Source of the DNA: Rhizobium oryzihabitans
GTDB taxonomy: Bacteria; Pseudomonadota; Alphaproteobacteria; Rhizobiales; Rhizobiaceae
Assembly (NCBI RefSeq): GCF_010669145.1
Contig: NZ_CP048635.1
Span: 310,001-374,000 of the forward strand
Direction: 5' to 3'
Length of the DNA: 64,000 nucleotides
Position numbers and translations under genes: made by a program. Position 1 is the stretch's first letter, and each line of letters begins with the position of its first letter. Positions 54,633 to 64,000 of this stretch are shown in pieces. The notes under the pieces are model-generated. The model worked only from the letters and a program-made list of their open reading frames with translations. It ran no database searches and was not told the DNA's origin.

Positions 54633-54648
54633 TCAAAAGCGCTTTCAA
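54633..54648. promoter_or_regulatory. LacI-type operator, thuE side
   Basis: TCAAAAGCGCTTTCAA has an intact right half matching the other site (TTTCAA) and a central GCGC. It lies 40 bp upstream of the thuE start, within the likely promoter/leader, the usual place for direct repression. Confidence 0.75.
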
Positions 54649-54688
54649 TTTTGAGGATGATCGGAAGCGTCAACGGAGGAGTTTGACA

Positions 54689-55954
54689 ATGAATATTTCC
54701 ATGAAGACTTTGTTCCTGTGCGGCAGTGTACTTTCTGCAGCCGTTTCCGCTCAAGCCGCCGAACTTTCCATCGCCGCCAATTCCACAGGCAAGAACGTCG
54801 CGTTCTTCCGCGAGCGGATCGCCGCCTTTGAGAAAGAGACCGGCCACAAGGTCAATCTCGTCACGATGCCTTCGTCGTCCAGCGAGCAATTCAGCCAGTA
54901 CCGGCTGTGGCTTGCGGCCGGCAACAAGGATGTTGACGTCTACCAGACAGACGTGATCTGGGCGCCGCAGCTGGCCGAGCAATTCGTGGATCTGACCGAA
55001 GCGACAAAGGATGTCATCGGCGATCATTTCCCTTCCATCGTGGCATCGCAGACCGTGGACGGCAAGCTCGTCGCCATGCCGATGTTTACCGACGCACCCG
55101 CCCTCTTCTACCGCAAGGACCTTCTGGAAAAATATGGCAAGCAGCCGCCGAAAACCTGGAAAGAACTGAGCGAAACCGCCAAGGAAATTCAGGACAAGGA
55201 GCGCGAGGGTGGACAGAAGGACCTCTGGGGCTTCGTCTTCCAGGGCAGCGCCTATGAAGGCCTGACCTGCAACGCGCTGGAATGGATCGCATCCGCCGGC
55301 GGCGGCCATATCGTCGAGACCAATGGCGATATCTCCATCAACAACGAGAAAGCCGCAGCCGCGATTGAAGCGGCCAAGGGCTGGGTCGGCACCATCGCGC
55401 CGCAGGGCGTGCTTGCCTACAAGGAAGAGGAAGCGCGCGGCGTCTGGCAAACCGGCAATTCCGTCTTCATGCGCAATTGGCCCTATGCCTACGCACTTGG
55501 AAATGGCGCCGACAGCGCCATCAAGGGCAAGTTCGGCGTCACCCCGCTGCCGGCCGGCGAAGAGGGTGCGGCCCCCGCCTCGACGCTCGGCGGCTGGAAC
55601 CTTGCCGTTTCGAAATATTCCGACGACAAGGAAGCTGCCATCCAGCTCGTGAAATTCCTGGCGTCGAAAGACACCCAGAAAATGCGTGCGATCCAGCTTT
55701 CCAACATGCCGACGATCGCTTCGCTTTACGACGACAAGGATGTTGCGGAGGCACAGCCCTTCATGCCGACATGGAAGCCGATCTTCGAGACCGCCGTTCC
55801 TCGCCCGTCCGCCTCGGCCAAGGTGAAATATAACGAGGTTTCCGCCAAGTTCTGGGGCGCTGTTCACAACACGCTCTCCGGCAACGGCACGGCGGCGGAA
55901 AATCTCGAACTTCTCGAGGTTGAACTGACCGATCTCAAAGGCAACGGCTGGTAA
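54689..55954 (+). CDS. thuE: Trehalose/disaccharide ABC transporter, substrate-binding protein
   Basis: A 421-residue periplasmic family 1 sugar-binding protein. The signal peptide ends around residue 24 (SAAVSAQAA). Typical features are FRERIAAFEKETGHKVNLVT, the DVIWAPQLAEQFVDLT segment, PMFTDAPALFYRKDLLEKYG and LGGWNLAVSKYSDDKEAA. In Sinorhizobium ThuE binds trehalose, maltose and sucrose. The ATG at 54689 has GGAGG 9 bases upstream. First gene of the thuEFGKAB operon, under the two operators at 54481-54648. Confidence 0.92.
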   Translation: MNISMKTLFLCGSVLSAAVSAQAAELSIAANSTGKNVAFFRERIAAFEKETGHKVNLVTMPSSSSEQFSQYRLWLAAGNKDVDVYQTDVIWAPQLAEQFVDLTEATKDVIGDHFPSIVASQTVDGKLVAMPMFTDAPALFYRKDLLEKYGKQPPKTWKELSETAKEIQDKEREGGQKDLWGFVFQGSAYEGLTCNALEWIASAGGGHIVETNGDISINNEKAAAAIEAAKGWVGTIAPQGVLAYKEEEARGVWQTGNSVFMRNWPYAYALGNGADSAIKGKFGVTPLPAGEEGAAPASTLGGWNLAVSKYSDDKEAAIQLVKFLASKDTQKMRAIQLSNMPTIASLYDDKDVAEAQPFMPTWKPIFETAVPRPSASAKVKYNEVSAKFWGAVHNTLSGNGTAAENLELLEVELTDLKGNGW

Positions 55955-56018
55955 TCCGGCTCGCGCGGGACATGGTCATTCATGATCGTTTCCCGCGCCC
56001 CAACCGCGAGATATACCC

Positions 56019-56993
56019 ATGAACGACACCGCCCTTCAAAGACCGGTCGTGGCATCTGCCACCGGCTCCGATCTGCAGTCGGAAAGACTGAAATCCGCCT
56101 GGCTGTTTCTTGCCCCGACATTTCTGGTGCTTGCGATGGTGGCCGGCTGGCCGCTTGTGCGCACCGTCTGGTTCAGCCTCACCGACGCGTCGCTCACCAA
56201 TCTCGAGGGCGCGCAATTTGTCGGCCTCAAGAACTATCTCACCTGGATCACGCTCAGCAGCGGCCGCACCATCTATCGCGGCCTGCTTGCCGATCCCGCT
56301 TGGTGGGGTGCGGTTCTCAACACGCTGAAATTCACCGTCGTTTCCGTCAGTCTCGAAACGGTGCTCGGCCTCATCGTCGCGCTGGTGCTGAATGCCGAGT
56401 TCAAGGGGCGCGGCCTCGTCCGCGCCGCCATCCTCGTGCCATGGGCCATTCCCACCATCGTCTCGGCGCAGATGTGGGCGTGGATGCTGAATGACCAGTT
56501 CGGCATATTGAACGACCTCTTCCTCAGCCTCGGGCTGATCTCCCACAAAATCGCATGGACCGCCAATCCGGATACCGCAATGGTCGCCGTCCTGATCGTC
56601 GATATCTGGAAGACGACGCCATTCATGGCGCTGCTCATCCTCGCCGGCCTGCAGATGGTGCCGAAGGACATGTATGAGGCGGCCAAGGTGGATGGCATCC
56701 ATCCCGTAAAAGTGTTCTTCCGTGTCACTTTGCCAATGATCCGCCCGGCGCTCATGGTCGCGGTCATCTTCCGCATGCTGGATGCGATGCGCGTCTTCGA
56801 CCTCATCTACATCCTGACGCCGAATAACGCCCAGACCCGCACCATGTCGGTGCTGGCGCGCGAGAACCTGTTTGATTTCGACAAGTTCGCTTATGGCGCC
56901 GCCGCCTCCACCATGCTGTTTCTCATCATCGCCTCGATCACAGTGATTTATATGTGGCTCGGGCGCGTCAACACCGATGGAGCTTCGCGATGA
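56019..56993 (+). CDS. thuF: Trehalose/disaccharide ABC transporter permease
   Basis: A 324-residue inner-membrane permease with six TM helices (first at about 28-48). The cytoplasmic EAA loop reads YEAAKVDGIHPVKVFFRVTL. MalF-type, but without the large periplasmic loop. Its stop overlaps the thuG start (ATGA), and it follows thuE by 64 bp. It pairs with ThuG to form the channel. Confidence 0.93.
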   Translation: MNDTALQRPVVASATGSDLQSERLKSAWLFLAPTFLVLAMVAGWPLVRTVWFSLTDASLTNLEGAQFVGLKNYLTWITLSSGRTIYRGLLADPAWWGAVLNTLKFTVVSVSLETVLGLIVALVLNAEFKGRGLVRAAILVPWAIPTIVSAQMWAWMLNDQFGILNDLFLSLGLISHKIAWTANPDTAMVAVLIVDIWKTTPFMALLILAGLQMVPKDMYEAAKVDGIHPVKVFFRVTLPMIRPALMVAVIFRMLDAMRVFDLIYILTPNNAQTRTMSVLARENLFDFDKFAYGAAASTMLFLIIASITVIYMWLGRVNTDGASR

Positions 56994-57823
56994 CCCTGCC
57001 AAGCATCCTGAAAACCACCGCCTTTTATGCGCTGGTCGCCATCATCATGGTGATTTCGGTATTCCCGTTCTATTACGCGATCCTGACGAGTCTTAAATCC
57101 GGCTCGGCGCTGTTCCAGGTCAATTATTGGCCGCGTGAATTCTCGTTGACCAACTACAACTTCGTCATCGGCAACGGCACGTTCCTGCGCAATCTCGGGA
57201 ATTCGCTGTTCGTTGCATCTTCAGTCGTCGTACTGTCGCTGTTCCTTGCGGTGACGGCGTCATATGCCTTGGCTCGGGTTCGCTTCCGTGGCCGCTCGCT
57301 GCTTCTGCTCACCATCCTGTCGGTTTCCATGTTCCCGCAGATCGCGGTTCTCGCCGGCCTGTTCGAACTGATCCGCTGGGCGGGAATCTTCAATACCCCG
57401 CTGGCGCTGATTTTCTCTTACATGATCTTCACCCTGCCCTTCACGGTGTGGGTGCTGACAACCTTCATGCGAGACCTGCCGATCGAGATCGAGGAAGCGG
57501 CGATCGTCGATGGCGCGACGCCATGGGTCATAATAACCCAGGTCTTCATGCCGCTGATGTGGCCGGCGCTCGTCACGACAGGGCTTCTCGCCTTCATTGC
57601 GGCATGGAACGAGTTCCTCTTCGCGCTCACCTTCACATCATCGAACGAGCAGCGCACGGTGCCGGTCGCCATCGCGCTCCTGTCGGGCGGCTCGCAGTTC
57701 GAAATCCCCTGGGGAACGATCATGGCAGCGTCCGTCATCGTCACCGCACCCCTCGTCGTCCTCGTTCTGATCTTCCAGCGACGCATCATCTCCGGCCTCA
57801 CCGCCGGCGGCGTCAAAGGCTAG
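56990..57823 (+). CDS. thuG: Trehalose/disaccharide ABC transporter permease
   Basis: A 277-residue MalG-type permease with six TM helices; the EAA loop is IEEAAIVDGATPWVIITQVF. The ATG at 56990 overlaps the thuF stop, which decides the start over the earlier open frame at 56954. It is followed after 11 bp by thuK. Confidence 0.93.
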   Translation: MTLPSILKTTAFYALVAIIMVISVFPFYYAILTSLKSGSALFQVNYWPREFSLTNYNFVIGNGTFLRNLGNSLFVASSVVVLSLFLAVTASYALARVRFRGRSLLLLTILSVSMFPQIAVLAGLFELIRWAGIFNTPLALIFSYMIFTLPFTVWVLTTFMRDLPIEIEEAAIVDGATPWVIITQVFMPLMWPALVTTGLLAFIAAWNEFLFALTFTSSNEQRTVPVAIALLSGGSQFEIPWGTIMAASVIVTAPLVVLVLIFQRRIISGLTAGGVKG

Positions 57824-57834
57824 GAGAAAACCAA

Positions 57835-58863
<1,029 letters not shown>

Positions 58864-58922
58864 ACATTCAACTTTTCGCCGGGGATCACCCAAGATACCG
58901 GCTTTCACCGAGGAGCATGAAA

Positions 58923-59708
58923 ATGACCATCAACACCGTTGTATGGGGCGAAAATATCCACGAACACATCAATGAGACGGTGCGTTCGATCTATCCAAAC
59001 GGCATGCACAACACCATCGCCGACGCGCTGAACCAGAACCCGGAGATCAACGCCACCACCGCCACGCTGCAGGAGCCGGAACACGGCCTTTCGCAGGAGC
59101 GTCTGGACAAGACCGACGTTCTCGTCTGGTGGGGCCACAAGGACCACGGCGCGGTTCAGGACGAGATCGTCGAGCGTGTCGCCAAGCGCGTCTGGGAAGG
59201 CATGGGCCTCATCGTCCTGCATTCCGGCCACTTCTCCAAGCCATTCAAGCGGCTGATGGGCACGCCCTGCGCACTGAAATGGCGCGAGGCCGGTGAACGC
59301 GAGCGTCTGTGGACGATCAATCCGCGCCACCCGATCGCAGCCGGCCTGCCCGAGCATTTCGAGCTGGAAAACGAAGAAATGTATGGCGAGCAGTTCTCCG
59401 TTCCGGAGCCGCTGGAAACCGTCTTCATCTCCTGGTTCCAGGGCGGTGAAGTCTTCCGTTCCGGCCTCACCTGGCGTCGCGGCGCGGGCAATATTTTCTA
59501 TTTCCGCCCGGGTCACGAGACCTATCCGACCTATCACGACGCCAATGTGCAAAAGGTCATCAGCAATTCGGTGAAATGGGCCTATAATCCGGCCGGCGCA
59601 CTGACGAGCATCCACGCTGCCCCCAATGTTCCCGTCGACAAGGCGCTGGAGCCGATCGAGGAACGCGGCCCCAAGCTGCACAAGGCAGGCGAAGCAGGTT
59701 ACAGGTAA
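58923..59708 (+). CDS. thuA: Trehalose utilization protein ThuA
   Basis: A 261-residue ThuA-family protein with a class I glutamine-amidotransferase-like fold. Markers are [56 protein letters not shown] and [15 protein letters not shown]. With ThuB it acts on imported trehalose or related disaccharides through 3-keto intermediates; ThuA probably handles or cleaves the 3-keto product or isomerises it. The ATG at 58923 is preferred: AGGAG is 7 bases upstream, but only 1 base from the ATG at 58917. Confidence 0.93.
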   Translation: MTINTVVWGENIHEHINETVRSIYPNGMHNTIADALNQNPEINATTATLQEPEHGLSQERLDKTDVLVWWGHKDHGAVQDEIVERVAKRVWEGMGLIVLHSGHFSKPFKRLMGTPCALKWREAGERERLWTINPRHPIAAGLPEHFELENEEMYGEQFSVPEPLETVFISWFQGGEVFRSGLTWRRGAGNIFYFRPGHETYPTYHDANVQKVISNSVKWAYNPAGALTSIHAAPNVPVDKALEPIEERGPKLHKAGEAGYR

Positions 59709-59714
59709 AAAGCC

Positions 59715-60764
59715 ATGAGACTTCTCATTCTCGGAACCGGCGGCATGGCCAACAACCATGCCACCTATTTCTCTCAAATCCCCGGTGTCGAACTGGTGGC
59801 TGCGGTGGATGTGGACGATGTGGTGGTGCGGGGCTTCGCGCTCCGTCACAACATTCCGCTCTCCTTCACCTCGCTGGATGACGCAATTGCCTGGGGTGAA
59901 TTCGACGCGGCGGCGAACGTCACGCCGGATGCCATCCACCATCCGACCAGCCTGAAGCTGCTGGCGGCGGGTAAACACGTCTTCTGCGAAAAGCCGCTGG
60001 CGGAAAACTACGCCAAGGCAGCCGAAATGGCCGATGCGGCCGAAAAGGCCGGCCTCGTCGCCATGGTCAACCTCACCTATCGCAATGTCGCCCCCTTGCA
60101 GGCGGCACGCGAAATGGTGCTGGCGGGCAAGATCGGCAAGGTACGCCATCTCGAAGCTTCCTATCTCCAGAGCTGGCTCGTTTCCAAGGCCTGGGGCGAC
60201 TGGATGACGGAGAGCAAGTGGCTGTGGCGGCTCTCCACCAAGCACGGCTCGAACGGTGTTCTCGGCGATGTCGGCATCCACATTCTCGACTTCGCTTCCT
60301 ATGGCGCGGGCAGCGATGTGGAGCGCATCTTCACGCGGCTGAAGACCTTCGACAAATATGAGGGCAACAAAATCGGCGTCTACGATCTCGACGCCAATGA
60401 CAGCTTCACCATGACTGCCGAGCTGGAAAACGGCGCCATGGGCGTCATCCACGCCAGCCGCTGGGCGACGGGTCATCTGAACGAACTCCGCCTGCGCATC
60501 CATGGCGACAAGGGCGCGCTCGAAGTCATCCACACGCCGGATTATTCCAGCCTGCGGGCCTGCATCGGCGAAGACGTGGAGAAGGCTGTCTGGAAAACCA
60601 TCGATGTTGAGCCGGTGGCGACGAACTACGAAAAATTCGCCAAGGCAGTGATGGATGGCGGCCCGGCCGACCCCGACTTCCGCCACGCCGCCAATCTGCA
60701 GAAGGTGCTTGATCTTTCGATCATCGCGGATCGGGAGAGGCGCGAGCTGGCGGTGTCGGCTTGA
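59715..60764 (+). CDS. thuB: Trehalose utilization oxidoreductase ThuB (Gfo/Idh/MocA)
   Basis: 349 residues. The NAD-binding start is LLILGTGGMANNHATYF, then VDVDDVVVRG, and the EKP signature GKHVFCEKPLAENYAKAAEM. The C-terminal GFO_IDH_MocA barrel has GDVGIHILDFASYGAGSDVE (catalytic Asp/His). In Sinorhizobium ThuB oxidises trehalose and related disaccharides to 3-keto forms. It lies 6 bp after thuA and ends the operon. Confidence 0.94.
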   Translation: MRLLILGTGGMANNHATYFSQIPGVELVAAVDVDDVVVRGFALRHNIPLSFTSLDDAIAWGEFDAAANVTPDAIHHPTSLKLLAAGKHVFCEKPLAENYAKAAEMADAAEKAGLVAMVNLTYRNVAPLQAAREMVLAGKIGKVRHLEASYLQSWLVSKAWGDWMTESKWLWRLSTKHGSNGVLGDVGIHILDFASYGAGSDVERIFTRLKTFDKYEGNKIGVYDLDANDSFTMTAELENGAMGVIHASRWATGHLNELRLRIHGDKGALEVIHTPDYSSLRACIGEDVEKAVWKTIDVEPVATNYEKFAKAVMDGGPADPDFRHAANLQKVLDLSIIADRERRELAVSA

Positions 60765-60824
60765 TTTGCGAAAGTGCGGCGGCGCAAGCCGCCGCATGGA
60801 TTGCTGCAAAGGGCGCTCCTCGCT

Positions 60825-60943
60825 CTCCGTCACCCCGGACTTGATCCGGGGTCCAGCGCGATCAAGTCTTTGATCGTAAAAGACTCTTTTCACGGCGCAG
60901 ACGCGCCGTGGCTGGATGCCGGATCAAGTCCGGCATGACGGAG
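60825..60943. repeat. Composite palindromic repeat downstream of thuB
   Basis: It begins CTCCGTCACCCCGGACTTGA and ends with the complementary TCAAGTCCGGCATGACGGAG. Two internal hairpins are CCCCGGACTTGATCCGGGG and GCCGGATCAAGTCCGGC. This is the widespread CCGGACTTGATCCGG-type rhizobial element. It lies between convergent thuB and queE and could end both transcripts. Confidence 0.85.
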
Positions 60944-60959
60944 GGAACTTACAATTCCC

Positions 60960-61715
60960 TCAAACCCCGCGCTTATTCCCCCACAACAGCACGTGCAGCT
61001 GCGGCAGCACCCGGGCTGAAAACCAGCGATCTTCGCTAACCTTCTCCACCAGCCACAACATCCGGTCCATCACCCCTTCGATATCCACACGCGCATCGTC
61101 ATCATCCGGCGGCGGCGGAGTGTGGTTGCCGGGCTGGAGATAGACGGGCAGATGCGGAAAACGTGCGGATGCCGCCCTGGCATAGGCATAATCCGCATCA
61201 TCGAAAACCACGATCTTCAGCGCCACCTGCGGTCTCTCGCCGGCTGCGGCAAGACAGTTTTCGAATGCCTGCCAGTCCGTTTCCATACCGCTCGATGGCG
61301 GTTTGGGGCTCAGCACCAGATGGTCGAGATCGGCGAACCAGTCTTTCGCGATGCTGCCCTGCGTTTCCAGCGCGAAACGATAACCCTCGTTTTGCCCCTT
61401 CGCGATCAAGGCCCCGAGTGGCTGGATGGCCGGATTGCCGCCTGACAAGGAGACCGTCAGCGGCACGCCGCCGGAAAGCCGCCGCACCTCCTGCCAGATC
61501 GCCTCGACCGGCATCGGCTTCCATGTGTCGCGGTAATCGCTGTCGACCGCATGCAGCGTATCGCACCAGGAGCAGCGGTAATCGCAGCCGCCGGTGCGCA
61601 CGAAAACGGTGGGCAGGCCGATCAGCAACCCCTCGCCCTGAATGGTCGGGCCGAAGATTTCGCTGATGCGGATCGTGCTTTCCTTCGCAACAACCTGCTG
61701 TGCAGCCGTCGTCAT
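60960..61715 (-). CDS. queE: 7-carboxy-7-deazaguanine synthase QueE
   Basis: A 251-residue radical-SAM enzyme with the cluster motif [14 protein letters not shown], preceded by [20 protein letters not shown] and followed by [11 protein letters not shown] (SAM site). It converts 6-carboxy-tetrahydropterin to 7-carboxy-7-deazaguanine in queuosine biosynthesis. The start at 61715 overlaps the queD stop as ATGA. Last gene of queCDE. Confidence 0.95.
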   Translation of the reverse strand: MTTAAQQVVAKESTIRISEIFGPTIQGEGLLIGLPTVFVRTGGCDYRCSWCDTLHAVDSDYRDTWKPMPVEAIWQEVRRLSGGVPLTVSLSGGNPAIQPLGALIAKGQNEGYRFALETQGSIAKDWFADLDHLVLSPKPPSSGMETDWQAFENCLAAAGERPQVALKIVVFDDADYAYARAASARFPHLPVYLQPGNHTPPPPDDDDARVDIEGVMDRMLWLVEKVSEDRWFSARVLPQLHVLLWGNKRGV

Positions 61716-62068
61716 GGCCGGTATTCCGCCCAGGTCTTGGTGGTTTCGCTGACCCGTACGGCGCTGGTTTCCGGCAGACGATCCTTGCACCAGTCATAAA
61801 AATGCTTCGCCAGGCATTCCGCCGTCACCCGGTCATGGCCGAGAACGTCGTTCAGATGGCGATGGTCGAAATGATCATCGATATAGCGCTTCAGCGGCGC
61901 AAGCTCGTGATAATCGCGCACGAAACCGTGCTCGTTCAGCTCTTCACCCGATAGTTCGACCTCGACGATGTAATTATGCCCGTGCAGGCGATTACACTGA
62001 TGATCCGACGGCAGGCTTTTCAGCTGGTGCGAGGCGGAAAAGTGAAATTCCTTGGTGATGCGGAACAT
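61712..62068 (-). CDS. queD: 6-carboxy-5,6,7,8-tetrahydropterin synthase QueD
   Basis: A 118-residue PTPS-family enzyme. The zinc histidines are in FSASHQL and [15 protein letters not shown], and the catalytic Cys/Asp/His set includes FDHRHLND. It makes carboxytetrahydropterin from 7,8-dihydroneopterin triphosphate. It overlaps queC and queE at both ends, in a tight operon. Confidence 0.95.
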   Translation of the reverse strand: MFRITKEFHFSASHQLKSLPSDHQCNRLHGHNYIVEVELSGEELNEHGFVRDYHELAPLKRYIDDHFDHRHLNDVLGHDRVTAECLAKHFYDWCKDRLPETSAVRVSETTKTWAEYRP

Positions 62069-62778
62069 CAGCGCACCTCCTGCGCCGCATAGGCATGGGT
62101 GGCCGCCACCCAGAAATCGGGGTCTTCATAGTCGGTCGGATCGGTGACGCCGGCCAGATGAAAGGCCTCACGCCGTTCCACACAGGTGCCGCAGCGGCCG
62201 CAATGGCGCGAACCGCCCTTGTAACAGGACCATGTTTCGCCAAAGGGCGTGCCGTATTTCACGCCATCGGTGACGATCGCCGCCTTGGAAACGGTGACAT
62301 AGGGCGCGAAAAGCTTGACGTTGGCATAACCTTCCAGCGCATGCGCCTGCATGGCATTGAAGCTGTCGATGAAGCCCGGCCGGCAATCGGGGTAGATGAA
62401 GTGATCGCCGCCATGCACAGCGATCGCCACGGCATCCGCCTGTTGTGCTGCGGCAAGTCCGAAGGCGATGGTGAGCATGATGGCGTTACGGTTCGGCACC
62501 ACGGTGGAGCGCATGGTCTCCTCCGCATAATGCCCGTCCGGCACCGCAATGTCGTCGGTCAGCGCCGAACCGGTGAGATGCGCACCGATGGGGCGGATAT
62601 CGATGACATGATGCGGCACGCCAAGACGCCTTGCGCAATCGGCGGCAAAATCCAGTTCCTTCCTGTGGCGCTGGCCATAATCGAAGGAGACGAGAGCGAG
62701 AAGTTCATGTTCCGCCGCGATTTTATGCGCAAGCGAAACGGAGTCCAATCCGCCGGAGCAGATGACGATGGTTTTCAT
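62068..62778 (-). CDS. queC: 7-cyano-7-deazaguanine synthase QueC
   Basis: 236 residues. The PP-loop ATP motif SGGLDSVSLAHKIA is at residues 8-21, the VPNRNAIMLTIAFGLA segment follows, and the C-terminal zinc knuckle is CYKGGSRHCGRCGTC. It converts 7-carboxy-7-deazaguanine and ammonia to preQ0. First gene of queCDE; its start lies 10 bases after the aptamer tail at 62789-62819, so queuosine precursor feedback on translation is likely. Confidence 0.95.
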   Translation of the reverse strand: MKTIVICSGGLDSVSLAHKIAAEHELLALVSFDYGQRHRKELDFAADCARRLGVPHHVIDIRPIGAHLTGSALTDDIAVPDGHYAEETMRSTVVPNRNAIMLTIAFGLAAAQQADAVAIAVHGGDHFIYPDCRPGFIDSFNAMQAHALEGYANVKLFAPYVTVSKAAIVTDGVKYGTPFGETWSCYKGGSRHCGRCGTCVERREAFHLAGVTDPTDYEDPDFWVAATHAYAAQEVR

Positions 62779-62788
62779 AAGTTGGGAT

Positions 62789-62819
62789 CCCTTGTTTTGA
62801 CCGGGTGGGCTGCGACCGG
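62789..62819 (-). promoter_or_regulatory. Class I preQ1 riboswitch in the queC leader
   Basis: On the minus strand the leader reads CCGGTCGCAG, CCCA, CCCGG, then TCAAAACAAGGG. From memory this is very close to the known compact preQ1-I aptamer: a short P1 stem (CCGG/CCGG), the L1 segment TCGCAG and an A-rich tail AAAACAAGG that docks into the stem. The final AAGGG is also the Shine-Dalgarno, 10 bases before the queC ATG. PreQ1 binding would hide it, giving translational repression of queCDE. The size (31 nt) fits the class. Confidence 0.82.
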
Positions 62820-63123
62820 ATTACAGGGGGCGCCTTTAAAGCAAAGCGAAGGTGTTGTGAAGGACTTTTTGGCGATCGCAGATCAAGACGAAATAATCGC
62901 GCATGCGGGATATTTTTGTGAAAGCTGCTTGAAACAACAAAGCGATTATGTCGGGTTCGCCGCATCGTTGATAAAAAAAACTCAACAAATCTCAATATTA
63001 ACTTTATTGGGATCAGGTCTCTCAACCTCGCTTAAAGTCAACGATGACCTTTGTATGACGGAAGTTCGAATTTGATGTATTTTCCTCAACAACATTCCTA
63101 CAGTAGCGATATTATATCAATCG
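62820..63123. other. Lower-GC intergenic stretch upstream of queC
   Basis: 304 bp with falling GC content. The queC promoter should lie in the first 100 bp. The rest, toward 63123, is A/T-rich and shows no convincing gene, repeat or terminator. Confidence 0.4.
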
Positions 63124-63438
63124 CTAGAGAGAAGCATCCAGCATCGCTCGCTTCCTAAGATAGTTCCATAATCCTACGCTGAAAAAGACGGATGCGAACA
63201 ACATCGCAGCAATTACCAACCAAAACTCTGTTGGGTTTTCAGCCAGATTGAATTCATAGTAGTCTCCCCGAAAATTAAAGCTCACTTCTTTCTTCACGAT
63301 GCAAAATACAGCCCAGATGGGTAAGAAGATGGAAAATAAAACACTGATGACAATGTGTCTCCCCGTTAGCTTCGGCGGCAACGAGCCACTTGGATAAATT
63401 TCATAAGATTGAACATTATCTTTTTCGTCTTTGTTCAT
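63124..63438 (-). CDS. Small membrane protein, unknown function
   Basis: 104 residues with two TM helices (about 29-48 and 72-91) and a short loop between (KKEVSFNFRGDYYEFNLAEN). The N-terminus is hydrophilic (MNKDEKDNVQSYEIYPSG). Base composition is clearly more AT-rich than the flanking genes, suggesting recent transfer or a fast-evolving locus. No family recognised. Confidence 0.6.
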   Translation of the reverse strand: MNKDEKDNVQSYEIYPSGSLPPKLTGRHIVISVLFSIFLPIWAVFCIVKKEVSFNFRGDYYEFNLAENPTEFWLVIAAMLFASVFFSVGLWNYLRKRAMLDASL

Positions 63439-63661
63439 TTTAACAACTCACAATATAAAAGGCATATTACGCTTAAAATTAAGTATTATTGGCAAACATA
63501 CTGCATAACTACGAAATAAATCAACAAACTTCAGCACCATATTCGACAAAAGAGGCGGTCTGGTAGCGTTATGTTGGCCAAGCCGTTCAGACAGGGATGC
63601 CTCTCCGCTGATCAACGCTTCCAAACAATATCTCCCGAACCGCGTCTCAGTAGCAAACGCT

Positions 63662-64000
63662 TCAGCGCAGCAGCGCCTGCGCCTCCTCGATGCCAAGCGC
63701 TGCCGGCTGGGTGCAGGTCGTTCTCATTTCGATGAAACGGCCCTCCTCCCCGGACTTCAGGATCGATGTCATCACATCGATGCCGTGCAGGGAGCGATCC
63801 AGCGAGCAGCGGGCATCGCGGCCTTCCAGAATGGCGATTGCCATATCGGCAAGGCCGGCCGTGCGATAATTGGCGCGCGGGCCGTTCGGGCTTTCCTGAT
63901 TGGCGATGCCGAAGGGATGCGCCCAGTCTTCCAGCGGCTGGATATCCTTGTCGCGCCCGCTCGCTTCCACCACACCGCCGAAGAAGTTGGGGTCCGGCAC
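63662..64000 (-). CDS. Gfo/Idh/MocA-family oxidoreductase, C-terminal part; cut by window end
   Basis: 112 residues of a C-terminal domain, from PDPNFFGGVVEASGRDKDIQ to LGIEEAQALLR. The PDPNFFGG, PRANYRTAGLADMAIAILEG and SLHGIDVMTSILKSGEEG segments match the end of sugar-acting Gfo/Idh/MocA dehydrogenases. The NAD-binding half lies beyond position 64000, so the true start is not visible. Confidence 0.85.
   Translation of the reverse strand: MPDPNFFGGVVEASGRDKDIQPLEDWAHPFGIANQESPNGPRANYRTAGLADMAIAILEGRDARCSLDRSLHGIDVMTSILKSGEEGRFIEMRTTCTQPAALGIEEAQALLR

Noticed and set aside
58905..60893. 662-residue minus-strand open frame opposite thuA and thuB
   Set aside because: Antisense shadow of two recognised genes.
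62723..63025. 100-residue minus-strand frame covering the queC leader
   Set aside because: It would span the riboswitch and overlap queC; no ribosome site.
63448..63696. 82-residue minus-strand frame near the window end
   Set aside because: Its start lies inside the Gfo/Idh/MocA coding region; Arg-rich start and no ribosome site.

Overview
The window looks like a high-GC alphaproteobacterium of the Rhizobiaceae, most likely Agrobacterium (tumefaciens/fabrum complex). The evidence is the combination of dctBDA, the cel/bcs cellulose cluster with BcsN, exoYFQ and thuEFGKAB, plus BA14K and DUF995 proteins and short palindromic intergenic repeats. From memory this gene order resembles the linear chromosome (chromid) of Agrobacterium. 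No rRNA, tRNA, CRISPR array, insertion sequence or prophage was seen.

Layout. 0-3 kb: D-amino-acid catabolism (dadX-dadA, with a GntR/FCD regulator). 3-9 kb: a BA14K-like exported protein, then the dicarboxylate sensor/regulator dctBD divergent from dctA, with a readable sigma-54 promoter and upstream activator sites, then a small EamA permease. 9-11.4 kb: a class III aminotransferase and an SDR. 11.6-23.7 kb: cellulose synthesis, with a GNAT-TPR protein and an M20 hydrolase on the plus strand converging on a minus-strand operon bcsN-bcsA-bcsB-celC-TPR protein whose genes are joined by ATGA overlaps. 24-30.7 kb: a second polysaccharide operon (UDP-glucuronate decarboxylase, galE, cellulose-synthase-like GT2, DUF995 protein, glycoside hydrolase) facing an AGE-family epimerase.

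31-40 kb is the least familiar part. A LuxR-type regulator with a pseudo-receiver lies divergent from a 0.9-kb leader and two unfamiliar acidic proteins. These share a Q-x4-x-D-x-D motif and sit directly before a type I secretion ABC exporter and its HlyD adaptor. Each acidic-protein gene is followed by a strong hairpin, and the first has a hairpin covering its Shine-Dalgarno. 40.5-44 kb carries exoYFQ (succinoglycan start, export and polymerisation). 44.7-53.3 kb holds a PuuR-like regulator divergent from an omega-transaminase, a chemoreceptor, two L,D-transpeptidases, an SDR, a 3-methyladenine glycosylase and two short genes. 53.4-60.8 kb is the thu trehalose/disaccharide locus with LacI-type operators. 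61-62.8 kb is queC-queD-queE, preceded by what reads as a class I preQ1 riboswitch. The last kilobase has a lower-GC membrane protein gene and the C-terminal end of a Gfo/Idh/MocA oxidoreductase.

Four otherwise intact genes (dctD, the cellulose TPR gene, the glycoside hydrolase, the HlyD adaptor) each carry exactly one single-base indel. Three are losses of a G from a G run and one is a gain of a G. In each case restoring one base gives a family-typical protein of whole-codon length. This looks more like consensus error than gene decay, but only resequencing can decide.
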